Shown: piece after piece, positions 18,436-27,544 of the stretch
Position numbering within the stretch: position 1 is the stretch's first letter
How the letters are laid out: the number at the start of each line of letters is the position of its first letter
Source: UBA7359 sp041689615
GTDB taxonomy: Bacteria > Pseudomonadota > Gammaproteobacteria > Eutrophobiales > Eutrophobiaceae
Reading direction: 5' to 3'
DNA length: 64,000 nt
Assembly: GCA_041689615.1 (NCBI GenBank)
Contig: JBDNFW010000033.1
Span: 267,707 to 331,706, forward strand
Program-made: the position numbers and the translations under genes
The notes under the pieces: generated by a model
Databases searched by the model: none
What the model saw: only the letters and a program-made list of their open reading frames with translations
What the model was told of the DNA's origin: nothing

Positions 18436-20106
18436 TTAAAGCAGAAAATAAGATAAGGAAATAATAAATACCACCATGATTAATCCCATACCCATTGCCA
18501 GAGAAAACTGAATATTTAATTTATTATCAACATAGTGACCAAGTTTCAAACCTGAATATTTATGACTTATGCCACTTTGAAGCAGACAAAGCTTCTTCAA
18601 AATACAATCTGAGATTGTTTTGCCAAACTTTCTGTAAAACCAATCAAAATCAAGACTGATGGTTAATGTTCTTTTCATTAATGGCAACATGACAAAGAAA
18701 GCTAGACCTGAAAACAAAAGCAACTGTAGTTGTGTCAATGTATGTGCTGCAGTGTATGGTACATAATTCACTTCATAAGGTAGCATTGCATATAACAAAT
18801 TTGGAAAAACACCCAACAAAATACAGATGACCGCAAAAAATATCATACCCATCTGCATATTAAGCGGAGGATCATCTGGTCTCAAACCACTGTCTTTCTG
18901 AAAGAAAACAAACCACGGAAATTTAATACCTGCATGTAAAAACACACCGGCGGAAGCTGCTTGCAACAGTAACCACACCCATAATAAATGTTCATCAACA
19001 GAAGCCTGCGTCACCATAGACTTACTAACAAAGCCGGAGGTAAGAGGAAAAGAAGAAATCGCTAACGCACCGATAATCCCACAGACAGCAGTAACGGGCA
19101 TAGTCTGAATTAAGCCGCCTAAATCAGTACATTTACGTTTACCGGTCATATATAAAACAGATCCGGCAGACATTAATAATAAAGCTTTATATATAATGTG
19201 TGTAAATGCATGAGCTGCAGCACCATTTAATGCCATCTCGGTACCAATGCCGATACCACAAAGCATGAACCCCACCTGATTAATAATGCTATAGGCAAGA
19301 ATTCGACGCATATCATTTTCAAGTAAGGCGTAAATGATCCCGTAAAAAATCATAAATAAACCGATATACACTAATAACTCTGTTCCGGGAAAACCTCTCA
19401 ACAAAACATACACTGCAGTTTTCGTCGTAAAGGCACTTAGAAACACAGTGCCACTAAATGAAGCTTCAGGATAAGCATCGGCCAACCATGCTGTTAATGG
19501 TGGTGCGCCTGCATTTAATAAAAAGCCGCAAAGGATTAGCCACGTCGCAATACTATTAGGTTGCATCGCTGTAAATAATATTGAACCAGTTTCATTAACG
19601 TAGGCTGATATACCGCACATCAATATGACACCACCTAATAAATGAATAACGATATAACGCATACCCGCTCGTCGAGAATTTTCATTCTGTGCCGACCAGA
19701 TAACCAGTGTTGAAGATAATGCCATCAATTCCCAGAAAATAAACAACGTCAGAAGATCGCCTGCAAGTACGACAGACATCGCACCACCGGCATAAATAAA
19801 AGCTGCAGCTAATTCTTTTGAACTAGCTTGCTTACAGCAAAACAAGCTTCCGGTGAAAACAGTAATAGAAAATACTGTAATAAATAATCGACTCAGTGCA
19901 TCAAGATTAATAAGTGTTAATTCGAATCCAAGATATTGAATCGAACAAGCCGAACCAAATGACATATCCCAGACACTGGCTAAAGCTAGACAGGGAATTA
20001 ATAAAACGAAGAGTGTTCTTTTTGTTCCATGTAAAAAAGGAATTAATAAGCCTGATAAGATTAGTAACAAACCTGGATGAAATAAACTACATGTCATAGT
20101 AATCAT
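18436..20106 (-). CDS. MrpD/NuoN-like proton-conducting membrane subunit (third of three)
   Basis: This 556-residue, strongly hydrophobic protein is of the NuoL/M/N-MrpA/D antiporter family. The helix-5 Glu is present (FIFWELMALSS). At the usual helix-7 Lys position the sequence is LLNAGAPPLTAWLADAYPEAS, i.e. Asn in place of Lys, followed by a conserved-looking SAFTTKTAVYVLLRGF. It should sit in the inner membrane and take part in H+ or Na+ translocation with its neighbours. The start overlaps the small upstream gene by 20 bp; MITM offers two possible Met starts three codons apart. Exact role within the complex is unknown. Confidence 0.8.
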   Translation of the reverse strand: MITMTCSLFHPGLLLILSGLLIPFLHGTKRTLFVLLIPCLALASVWDMSFGSACSIQYLGFELTLINLDALSRLFITVFSITVFTGSLFCCKQASSKELAAAFIYAGGAMSVVLAGDLLTLFIFWELMALSSTLVIWSAQNENSRRAGMRYIVIHLLGGVILMCGISAYVNETGSILFTAMQPNSIATWLILCGFLLNAGAPPLTAWLADAYPEASFSGTVFLSAFTTKTAVYVLLRGFPGTELLVYIGLFMIFYGIIYALLENDMRRILAYSIINQVGFMLCGIGIGTEMALNGAAAHAFTHIIYKALLLMSAGSVLYMTGKRKCTDLGGLIQTMPVTAVCGIIGALAISSFPLTSGFVSKSMVTQASVDEHLLWVWLLLQAASAGVFLHAGIKFPWFVFFQKDSGLRPDDPPLNMQMGMIFFAVICILLGVFPNLLYAMLPYEVNYVPYTAAHTLTQLQLLLFSGLAFFVMLPLMKRTLTISLDFDWFYRKFGKTISDCILKKLCLLQSGISHKYSGLKLGHYVDNKLNIQFSLAMGMGLIMVVFIISLSYFLL

Positions 20107-20326
20107 CCTTACGCTTAATCAAGAAACCTAATACTTTTGCAAAAATGACCATTGCGACACAAGTTAGAAAACCATAGATCGCATGAAATACAAAAAAACC
20201 TTCTACTTTAAAATGTGGATGCAACACCACGAAAACTTCGGCCAACACAGTTAATGCCAGAATAACAATGGCACCTATCCATAATTTTTTAATTGATGAC
20301 TTTCTATAGAACCAGTTTTGATTCAT
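20087..20326 (-). CDS. Small two-helix membrane protein of the Mrp-like cluster
   Basis: This 79-residue protein has two probable membrane helices (about 15-33 and 42-66) and a charged C-terminus LIKRKDDYYDM. It overlaps the stop of the upstream antiporter subunit by 4 bp (ATGA) and the start of the next by 20 bp, so it is translated as part of the unit. I do not recognise a named family, although small uncharacterised proteins are known between antiporter-like subunits in Mrp-related clusters. A structural subunit or assembly factor is likely. Confidence 0.75.
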   Translation of the reverse strand: MNQNWFYRKSSIKKLWIGAIVILALTVLAEVFVVLHPHFKVEGFFVFHAIYGFLTCVAMVIFAKVLGFLIKRKDDYYDM

Positions 20327-21789
20327 ATCATATTACCTGCCAGCAGTTGAACCAGTTGTAATGGAACTTCAGGAAATAAAAATAATAATACTGTCATTAT
20401 TGCTGTAAATGTTAAGGCAAAAACAATAGCTAATGGTGCTTCACTGTAACTAAGTTCTTTGCCATCAACTGGTTTTTTAAAAAATGCAGCATAAATTATT
20501 GGCAAAAAATATCCTGCGTTTAATAAGGTACTGATGACAATAACTGTTATTGCAAAATAGGACTCAACTTCGAATGCGCCCTGTAGAATATACCATTTAC
20601 TTAAAAAACCTGCTGTAGGCGGGACACCTATCATCGATAAACTGGCAATAGCAAAAGCACCCATCGTCCAGGGCATTGCTTTTCCTATACCATTAAGTTC
20701 ACTCACAGCAGTTTTTTTCGTTGCCGTATAGATTGATCCGGCGGCAAAGAACAAAGTAATTTTACCAAACGCATGAGCAAGAATATGAAGTGCTGCACCC
20801 ATTATAGATATCGGTGCCAGTAATGCCGTTGCTAATATGACATAAGATAATTGACTAATGGTTGAATAAGCCAAGCGACGTTTTAGATTGTCCGCTTGTA
20901 AGGCAATAATCGAAGCAACAATAATAGTCATGCCAGCTAGATAAAGCAGAACATTCACTTCAATCATTTCGGCCAATAAAGCAGGACTAAATATATAAGT
21001 CACAATCTTAACAATACTAAAGACACCCGCTTTCACGACCGCAACCGCATGCAATAAAGCACTTACCGGGGTGGGAGCCACCATTGCCGCCGGTAACCAA
21101 CGGTGCATAGGCATTAATGCCGCTTTACCTATTCCGTAAGCAAACAACATTAATAAAATTAATATCACACAATGCCCAATATCATTATTCAAAATACCAC
21201 CGTTGGTAAATTCGGTCGTGCCAGCCAACACATTCGTCCAGATAATAGCTGGCAGAAAAAAACAGATTGATGTTGAAAGAAGAACGCCTAAATAAACGCG
21301 GCCAGCACGCATCGCATCTTCACTACCTTTATGCGTTACCAGTGGATAAGTTGACAGCGTTAACGCTTCATAAAAAACAAATAATGTAATTAAGTTTGCC
21401 GAGAATGCAATCCCTATCGTGCTGGCAATGGCTATAGCAAAACAAATATAAAAGCGAGTTTGATGCTTTTCCTTATTACCACGCATATAACCGATAGAAT
21501 AAATTGAGTTTATTAACCATAAAAATGAAGCGATACAGGCGAACAACATGCCTAATGGTTCAATCTTGAAATGAATTGCAAGACCAGGCAAAAACTCTAA
21601 TAAATGTAATTGTGGTTGTTCACCATTCAATACTTTTTGCAATAATGCATAAACGACGAAGATTAAACAAACAGAGCTAATTAATGTAACTGCTTCTCTG
21701 AGATTAATACTATTATGAGTAGCCACAATAAAAACCGTCGCTATAACAGGAATACATAAAGCCAGTGTGATTAATAATTGATCGCTCAT
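20323..21789 (-). CDS. MrpD/NuoM-like proton-conducting membrane subunit (second of three)
   Basis: This 488-residue polytopic protein is of the NuoL/M/N-MrpA/D family. The helix-5 Glu is seen in LFVFYEALTLSTYP and the helix-7 Lys in GIGKAALMPMHRWLP, followed by VSALLHAVAVVKAGVF, which carries the His and Lys expected of the proton channel. All key residues for an active channel therefore appear present. It starts 2 bp after the stop of the preceding subunit and overlaps the next gene by 4 bp, so tight coupling is expected. Cation specificity cannot be deduced. Confidence 0.85.
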   Translation of the reverse strand: MSDQLLITLALCIPVIATVFIVATHNSINLREAVTLISSVCLIFVVYALLQKVLNGEQPQLHLLEFLPGLAIHFKIEPLGMLFACIASFLWLINSIYSIGYMRGNKEKHQTRFYICFAIAIASTIGIAFSANLITLFVFYEALTLSTYPLVTHKGSEDAMRAGRVYLGVLLSTSICFFLPAIIWTNVLAGTTEFTNGGILNNDIGHCVILILLMLFAYGIGKAALMPMHRWLPAAMVAPTPVSALLHAVAVVKAGVFSIVKIVTYIFSPALLAEMIEVNVLLYLAGMTIIVASIIALQADNLKRRLAYSTISQLSYVILATALLAPISIMGAALHILAHAFGKITLFFAAGSIYTATKKTAVSELNGIGKAMPWTMGAFAIASLSMIGVPPTAGFLSKWYILQGAFEVESYFAITVIVISTLLNAGYFLPIIYAAFFKKPVDGKELSYSEAPLAIVFALTFTAIMTVLLFLFPEVPLQLVQLLAGNMI

Positions 21790-21791
21790 GA

Positions 21792-23276
21792 TTATTTAGT
21801 AAATAAATCTTTAGCGATGGCATTAGCCATATCAACATTAAAAGAAGAATCAAGTCCAAAATAAATATTGGCAACAACAAATAGAGATAATGCAAAAAAT
21901 AATAAGTATGGCGTTTTCTGATCTTTATCTAATACGATAATTTCTTTTTCAGATGTTTTAAAATAAGCAACCTCAACAAACTTCCAGATATACATAATGG
22001 CTAACACAGATGAAAAAACAATAACTATCACGAGACCCCAGTAACCCGCTTCAAATGATGCTTTAATCAAGTACCATTTACTAACAAAACCAGCTGTCAT
22101 GGGTACGCCGATCAAACTTAATCCGGAAATGAGAAAAGAAAGCATCAGTAAAGGCATTTTTTTAGCCAAACCTGCAAGCTGAGAAATTGAATCCGTCTTG
22201 CTATAAAAGATGATTGTGACTACCGATAAAAACAGGGTTACTTTAATAATGGCATGATTAAAAATATGAATCAGGCCAGCAGCAAGTCCTGCTTCGGTTG
22301 CCAATGAAATACCTAATAACATATAGCCCAATTGCGCAATACTGGAATAAGCTAATAAACGTTTCAAACTATCTTGTTTAATTGCCAAATAAGAGCCATA
22401 TAAAATTCCAGCACAGGCTAATATCATTAATAAATAATTCAATGTCTCCTGAAAAAAGACATAGTCATGGCCAAATGTTGAATAAATAAATCTTATAAGA
22501 ACATAGATAAAAACTTTGGTCGTCGTGCCTGCAAGAAAAGTAGAGACTATTGACGGCGAATAGCTATAAGCATCGGGCAACCATAAATGCAGAGGAAAAA
22601 TAGCAGCTTTTATTCCAATACCTATGACAAAAAATACCAACGCTATCGTTAATGTCTTCGTATTTTCAACATCTGGCAAACGTTGAAATATATCCGCCAT
22701 ATTTAATGTGCCGGTAACAACATAAAGTAACCCAACAGCGATCAAAATAAAACTGGCGCCAATCGTTCCATAGATAAGATATTTAAAAGCAGCATATAAA
22801 CAACGCTTATCTTTGCCAATACTAATCATAGCGTAAGATGATAGTGAAGCTATTTCTATAAAGACAAATAAATTAAACGCATCACCAGTCATAATGACGC
22901 CCAATAAACCGGTCAAATTTAACAAGAACGCCGTGTAAAATAAATAAAGACGATCAGATGAAATTTCATTCGCAATACTCGCTTTTGCACCGAGCAAAAC
23001 AATTGCGGCGACACCATTAACAATGAGCAACATAAATACCGTCAGCTTATCTAGCCGATATTCAATCCCCCAGGGACTAAGCCAACCACCAAGCGCATAT
23101 GAAATAACACCTTCAGTTAAAACTTGGTCAAATAAAATGCAAGAGATAACAAAGGATAAGACACTAACCAGTGCTGTTAACAACCAACTTAATGTACCTT
23201 GACGTAAAATGACACATAAGGGTGCAGCTATTAAAGGTACAATTACTTGTAATACAGGCAAATGAGAACTAATCAC
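21792..23276 (-). CDS. MrpD-like cation/proton antiporter subunit (first of three)
   Basis: This 494-residue membrane protein is closest in pattern to MrpD/MnhD: NLFVFIEIASLSSYAMI carries the helix-5 Glu, and GIGIKAAIFPLHLWLPDAYS carries the helix-7 Lys. It begins with GTG at 23276; a Shine-Dalgarno AGAGGAG lies inside the right-hand inverted end of element B on the minus strand. Element B separates it from the NuoK-like gene, although the two probably share a transcript. It is part of a reduced Mrp-type set in which the B, E, F and G subunits and MrpA are not seen. Confidence 0.87.
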   Translation of the reverse strand: MISSHLPVLQVIVPLIAAPLCVILRQGTLSWLLTALVSVLSFVISCILFDQVLTEGVISYALGGWLSPWGIEYRLDKLTVFMLLIVNGVAAIVLLGAKASIANEISSDRLYLFYTAFLLNLTGLLGVIMTGDAFNLFVFIEIASLSSYAMISIGKDKRCLYAAFKYLIYGTIGASFILIAVGLLYVVTGTLNMADIFQRLPDVENTKTLTIALVFFVIGIGIKAAIFPLHLWLPDAYSYSPSIVSTFLAGTTTKVFIYVLIRFIYSTFGHDYVFFQETLNYLLMILACAGILYGSYLAIKQDSLKRLLAYSSIAQLGYMLLGISLATEAGLAAGLIHIFNHAIIKVTLFLSVVTIIFYSKTDSISQLAGLAKKMPLLMLSFLISGLSLIGVPMTAGFVSKWYLIKASFEAGYWGLVIVIVFSSVLAIMYIWKFVEVAYFKTSEKEIIVLDKDQKTPYLLFFALSLFVVANIYFGLDSSFNVDMANAIAKDLFTK

Positions 23277-23278
23277 CC

Positions 23279-23419
23279 AGGACTCCTCTGAAAATGTCTT
23301 TTATTCGCGATAGCGGCGTCAGCACTGTGCTCGAATCCTCATGTATTACATATACACTGCGGTTCTGTGCGCAGTGCTTCCTTACTCTCACAAAAAAATC
23401 CTATCTTCAGAGGAGTCCT
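23279..23419. repeat. Palindromic intra-operon element B with private 14-bp inverted ends
   Basis: Perfect 14-bp inverted ends AGGACTCCTCTGAA (23279-23292) and TTCAGAGGAGTCCT (23406-23419) bound the element. The interior follows the same plan as the one at 40789-40947: AAAATG..TTTT, a CGCGATAGCGGCGTCAG-like stretch, ATACACTGCGGTTCT, and CTTCCTTACTC followed by an A-run. The right end codes for the last residues of the NuoK-like protein (its stop is at 23388). The left end supplies the ribosome binding site of the next gene. The end sequence differs from those of the other copies. Confidence 0.8.
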
Positions 23420-23765
23420 TAAACTCCTGTTGTATTTCATCATCTTCAACTGAACCAAAGGCATGATAAAGCCGAATAACGATGGCGAGCCCTAATGCGG
23501 TCGTTGATATGCCCACGACAATCGCAGTCAGAATTAACACATGTGGTAAGGGACTCGAATAAAGCGTATTTGATTCATTTAGAATCGGGGCTGTACCACC
23601 CGTAATTTTTCCCATTGAGATAAATAGAATAAAAATGGATGTTTGAAAGATATTGATGCCTATTAATTTCTTTACCAGATTCTTATGCGCAATAACAATA
23701 TACAGCCCTATCATCATTAATATGACGACGACCCAGTAATTAAACGCCCCCAGAATATCCATCAA
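23388..23765 (-). CDS. MrpC/NuoK-like membrane subunit
   Basis: This 125-residue protein has three probable membrane helices and the NuoK/MrpC layout (NLVKKLIGINIFQTSIFILF, then a Pro-rich loop with PLPHVLILTAIVVG). It would be the small scaffold subunit contacting the first MrpD-like protein. Its C-terminal residues (about 114-125, SSEDRIFL) are encoded within repeat element B, so insertion of the element may have rewritten the original C-terminus. It is the first gene of the Mrp-like operon, after an nhaD terminator. Confidence 0.85.
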   Translation of the reverse strand: MMDILGAFNYWVVVILMMIGLYIVIAHKNLVKKLIGINIFQTSIFILFISMGKITGGTAPILNESNTLYSSPLPHVLILTAIVVGISTTALGLAIVIRLYHAFGSVEDDEIQQEFKDSSEDRIFL

Positions 23766-23844
23766 AGTTAAAACCTGTTTTATTTTTTATTTAACTGAAA
23801 AAGCTCGTAGTAAAAAGAGCTTAATTTTAGAGGATATTATATAG

Positions 23845-23875
23845 AAAAAAACCGGACGCGTCGGCATCCGGTTTT
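23845..23875 (-). terminator. Rho-independent terminator after nhaD
   Basis: On the minus strand AAAACCGGA pairs with TCCGGTTTT around a 10-base loop (arms 23867-23875 and 23848-23856) and runs into six T. It sits 45 bp after the nhaD stop and about 80 bp before the NuoK-like gene, so nhaD and the Mrp-like operon are probably separate transcription units. The Mrp-like promoter should then lie in 23766-23844. Confidence 0.85.
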
Positions 23876-23919
23876 CATTATTAAATACTTATAAGAATTA
23901 TGTTGCCATGGCTAATAAC

Positions 23920-25371
23920 TTAGCCATTAACAAGAAAATGCACCCAAATGCTTGCCGCATAACCCAGGGCAATGGCCCAGGTCCACTTAAGATGACCAAA
24001 AAAAGTATAGATCCCTCTAGCCTGTCCCATTACAGCGACGCCTGCAGCCGATCCAACAGACAACATAGACCCACCTGTACCTGCAGTTAAAGTCACTAAC
24101 AACCATTGCGTCGTATCCATATCAGGTAACATAGTCAATACAGCAAACATTACCGGGATATTGTCAATAATCGCAGAGAGGATTCCAACCAGCACGTTCG
24201 CTGTCGTTGGCCCTAAATCGACATACATAAATTCTGATAATGCAGCGAGATATCCCATCGTCCCCAAGCCACCAACACAGAGAATAACACCATAGAAAAA
24301 CATTAATGTGTCCCACTCTGCTCGAGCTAATTTTTTGAAGATATTAAACTCTTCTTCCTGCTTTCCTTCATTATTATTATCGCCAAATGATTCTACACCC
24401 AACGCACCGGCACCATTGTCGACAACAGTTACTTTATTTTGACGTTTGATTTTCATTTTTAGAAAATAGCCAAATATTTTAAGAAACGCTAAACCGGTCA
24501 TCATGCCTAGTACTGGAGGCATATGAAGGAAATTGTGTGCGCATACGGCCATAATAATTGTCACAATAAATAATATGACAACAACGACAGCACCATCTTT
24601 TAACTCCACTTTCTCATCAATTGCATCGGGTTTCTCACTCGATACAAAACATGACATGATTGCCGCAGGTATTAGCCAGTTAACTAATGAAGGAACAAAC
24701 AAAACAAAGAACTGTTGAAAATCAAGAATTCCTTTTTGCCATACCATTAATGTGGTGATATCTCCAAACGGACTAAATGCGCCACCTGCATTTGCAGCAA
24801 CAACGATATTGATACACGCTATTGAAACAAACTTAATGTTCGTTCCGCCTACTGCCATAACCACAGTCGACATTAATAACGCCGTTGTCAGGTTATCGGC
24901 TATGGGCGATAAAACAAATGAGATAGCACCGGTAATCCAGAAAATCGTGCGTAATGAAAAACCTTGCGACACAAGCCATGAACGTAATTTGTCAAAAACA
25001 TTACGATCTTCCATGGTATTGATATAGGTCATTGCAGCGAGTAAAAATAAAAATAACTCGCTAAACTCAAGCAAATTATGTCTTACCATGATTTCAGCCG
25101 TATGCTGATCACCATGTTGCCCATAGACAATGGCAACTATCATCCAGATGATACCGGCAGCAAGCATTACCGGCTTGGATTTACGCATATGAATTTGTTC
25201 TTCTACAATAACCAGGCTATACGCCAAACAGAAAACAATGACGCATATTATGCCGCCCCAATGAGCAGTGAAATCCTGCAAATGTGCTTCTCCAGAAGCA
25301 AAAACAGACATTGGCAAGAGCAATAAAACTGATAGCACATATATAAAGAATTGCTTTCCACGTATTTGCAT
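23920..25371 (-). CDS. nhaD: NhaD-type Na+/H+ antiporter
   Basis: This 483-residue inner-membrane protein belongs to the NhaD/ArsB ion transporter superfamily. An N-terminal hydrophobic segment (IYVLSVLLLLPMSVFA) may be a cleaved leader, as in other NhaD proteins. Recognisable parts are SPIADNLTTALLMSTVVM, the NAGGAFSPFGDITTLMVW loop and IIDNIPVMFAVLTM near the C-terminus; the Asp-Asn pairs are expected in ion binding. It exports Na+ (or Li+) for protons, most active at alkaline pH in known members. It has its own terminator and lies next to the Mrp-like cluster, making this a Na+/H+ handling region. Confidence 0.92.
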   Translation of the reverse strand: MQIRGKQFFIYVLSVLLLLPMSVFASGEAHLQDFTAHWGGIICVIVFCLAYSLVIVEEQIHMRKSKPVMLAAGIIWMIVAIVYGQHGDQHTAEIMVRHNLLEFSELFLFLLAAMTYINTMEDRNVFDKLRSWLVSQGFSLRTIFWITGAISFVLSPIADNLTTALLMSTVVMAVGGTNIKFVSIACINIVVAANAGGAFSPFGDITTLMVWQKGILDFQQFFVLFVPSLVNWLIPAAIMSCFVSSEKPDAIDEKVELKDGAVVVVILFIVTIIMAVCAHNFLHMPPVLGMMTGLAFLKIFGYFLKMKIKRQNKVTVVDNGAGALGVESFGDNNNEGKQEEEFNIFKKLARAEWDTLMFFYGVILCVGGLGTMGYLAALSEFMYVDLGPTTANVLVGILSAIIDNIPVMFAVLTMLPDMDTTQWLLVTLTAGTGGSMLSVGSAAGVAVMGQARGIYTFFGHLKWTWAIALGYAASIWVHFLVNG

Positions 25372-25456
25372 CGACTTACTCCCGTCCTAAATATCCTTTA
25401 AATTATCTAATAAACCTACCAATCGGCAATTGTTGTTCGATACTATGCAGCAAAAA

Positions 25457-27220
25457 TCAAGCCACATTTGCCACACGTTCAAGCTGCCATTCATATTCAA
25501 CATTCAATGTACGGCCACCATCACTGTATTCACATTTTCGACATAAATCATATAGTAGAGCGATTCCCCTGCCACTTTTCATTGTGTTTTTTGAAAGTTC
25601 AGCCATAACCTGAGTATGATCGAAACCTATGCCATTATCTTTCATCGTAAAAGAAACAATGCCTTTTTCGTTTTCAACATAGTGATTAATTTCAATCAAA
25701 ATATTTCCATCAGTCAATGAATTAAGCTTCGTCTGACGTAAATCATAATATTTAACAAAGCCATTTTCTTCTTCTTTAATAGATGAATCTAAATTTAAAA
25801 TACCATGCTCTACCGCATTTGAGTACATTTCGGTCAAGATTAAAAATATTTTTTCACGGTGACCACCAAAACCTTGCATCTCTACTATCGCCTGAATTAG
25901 ACCGGGTATAGGATTTGTTTTGCTAATAACATCCGTTTTTAAATCAAATTTAACATGCCAATCCATTGGCTTTATTTCATTAGTATGAATTTTATTTTTT
26001 CCACGCTTTTTAATGAGTTTTTTATCACAATTAATTTCCAGCAATAAAACATCATCTGTTACGGAGGCATTGTTGCTAAATTTTTTAGTCTGATTAACAA
26101 TAGCATCAACCCTCTGTTCTAAAGTGCAACTGGACCTAATTGCTTTCAGCAAACCTTCCTCACCAAACATCTCACCCCTTGCATTAAAAACTTCAATTAG
26201 CCCATCAGTATAAGCATAGATACGATCATTTTCTTCAAGGTTGACACTAATAGGAACAACATCTTTTTTATCAAACAATATTATACCTAAAGGCATGTGC
26301 ATGGAATTCAAGGTTGTTTTTAATGCCCCATTAGAATTAATGACTAGTACATTAGGCATTCCGGCAATCCATAATTTCATTGATTTATAATCAAAATTGA
26401 ATTCAATGATAGTTGCAGCAAGAAAACGGTCCGTAGGCAATAAGAAAAAAATCTTTTTGTTAATTGCTTCTATGATAACCTGGATATCAAAACCTTTGTT
26501 GACCATAGAATAAAATGTTTCACAGGTAATAATTGAACCTATCGCAGCAGGCAAACCATGGCCAGTATTGTCACCAATTAATACAACATGATTTCCGGAA
26601 GGTGTTTCTGCTGAACAGACAATATCACCGCTTAATATATTTTGCGCAACATAAGACCATTCAATATTTCCTGAATTATGAAAACGTGGTTTATGTATAT
26701 TATAAATAATACTTTTTGCATCATACAAATCTTTTAATTGCTCATCGCTATGGCTTGCTAAGACTTTTTTTTCATCATACATATCATCATGTATTTTTTT
26801 TATACGCAGCAAAGAGTTTATTTTTGCGTTCAGCAAACCCTCTCTTATTGGTTTTACAAAAAAATCATCTCCGCCAGAGTCAAAACATCTCCCTAAAAAT
26901 TCATCATCACTTGCTCCGGTAACGAATACGATTGGTATATATTTATCTGTCGACAACCTTTTCAGTATTCTTGTTAAATCATAACCACTAATATCAGGCA
27001 AATTTAAATGCATGAAAACAATATCTGGTTTATATTCATTAAATTTATGAATTGCTGCATCACCATTCGGAGCAATGCAAACATCAAAATTATTATTAAT
27101 GAGCAACCTGCTCAAAATAATTTGATCCATTCTTGATTCGCCAACAATAAGCGCTTTTACAGAATTATTATCTTCAGAATTAGTTGTATGCTGTACTATT
27201 GCAAAAGGGTTTGTGACCAT
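25457..27220 (-). CDS. Degenerate receiver-PP2C phosphatase-HATPase regulator (partner-switching)
   Basis: The 587 residues read as three domains. A receiver-like domain (about 20-140) has His71 (FMHLNLPDISG) where the phosphoacceptor Asp is expected, with the distal Lys kept (FVKPIRE). A SpoIIE/RsbU-type PP2C phosphatase (about 190-395) has metal-binding Asp in LSGDIV, IGDNTGHGLPAA, YTDGLIEV and SVTDDVLL. A C-terminal RsbW/SpoIIAB-like GHKL ATPase (about 440-585) has TEMYSNAVEHG, MKDNGIGFD and GRGIALL. One chain thus carries both the phosphatase and the kinase of a STAS partner switch, and the STAS gene lies 3 bp upstream. The His substitution suggests a phosphorylation-independent or unusual input. 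Confidence 0.85.
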   Translation of the reverse strand: MVTNPFAIVQHTTNSEDNNSVKALIVGESRMDQIILSRLLINNNFDVCIAPNGDAAIHKFNEYKPDIVFMHLNLPDISGYDLTRILKRLSTDKYIPIVFVTGASDDEFLGRCFDSGGDDFFVKPIREGLLNAKINSLLRIKKIHDDMYDEKKVLASHSDEQLKDLYDAKSIIYNIHKPRFHNSGNIEWSYVAQNILSGDIVCSAETPSGNHVVLIGDNTGHGLPAAIGSIITCETFYSMVNKGFDIQVIIEAINKKIFFLLPTDRFLAATIIEFNFDYKSMKLWIAGMPNVLVINSNGALKTTLNSMHMPLGIILFDKKDVVPISVNLEENDRIYAYTDGLIEVFNARGEMFGEEGLLKAIRSSCTLEQRVDAIVNQTKKFSNNASVTDDVLLLEINCDKKLIKKRGKNKIHTNEIKPMDWHVKFDLKTDVISKTNPIPGLIQAIVEMQGFGGHREKIFLILTEMYSNAVEHGILNLDSSIKEEENGFVKYYDLRQTKLNSLTDGNILIEINHYVENEKGIVSFTMKDNGIGFDHTQVMAELSKNTMKSGRGIALLYDLCRKCEYSDGGRTLNVEYEWQLERVANVA

Positions 27221-27223
27221 GAA

Positions 27224-27523
27224 TCAGGTCACAGTGAACAATTTATCAAAATGTGCGATCTGTATTATTTGCATAACGTTTTTGCTGGCATTTTTTATAC
27301 TGATTTTGCCATTGTTTTTATCAGTATATTCCTTAAGCTGTAATAACATTCCAAGTGCAGAACTATCCATATACTGCGTTTTATTCATATCTAACACGAG
27401 TGATTTAGCGGAGGCTTCTTCATAAGCTTGTCTAAACTCTTTATGTAATTGAAAATCAAATTTTTCAGGCAAAGAAATTGTTATTTCATTACCATCGCTA
27501 GATTTATTTTTTAGTAGTCTCAT
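27224..27523 (-). CDS. STAS-domain anti-sigma-antagonist-like protein
   Basis: This 99-residue single STAS domain resembles SpoIIAA/RsbV. The motif YMDSSALGMLL places the phosphorylatable serine at about residue 55. It is expected to be phosphorylated by an RsbW-like kinase and dephosphorylated by a PP2C enzyme; both activities appear in the protein encoded 3 bp downstream. The upstream gene is a membrane chemoreceptor-like protein, so a chemosensory link is plausible. The final target, whether a sigma factor, a cyclase or something else, is not visible. Confidence 0.88.
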   Translation of the reverse strand: MRLLKNKSSDGNEITISLPEKFDFQLHKEFRQAYEEASAKSLVLDMNKTQYMDSSALGMLLQLKEYTDKNNGKISIKNASKNVMQIIQIAHFDKLFTVT

Positions 27524-27544
27524 AGTTATTTACCTGGTTTATTA

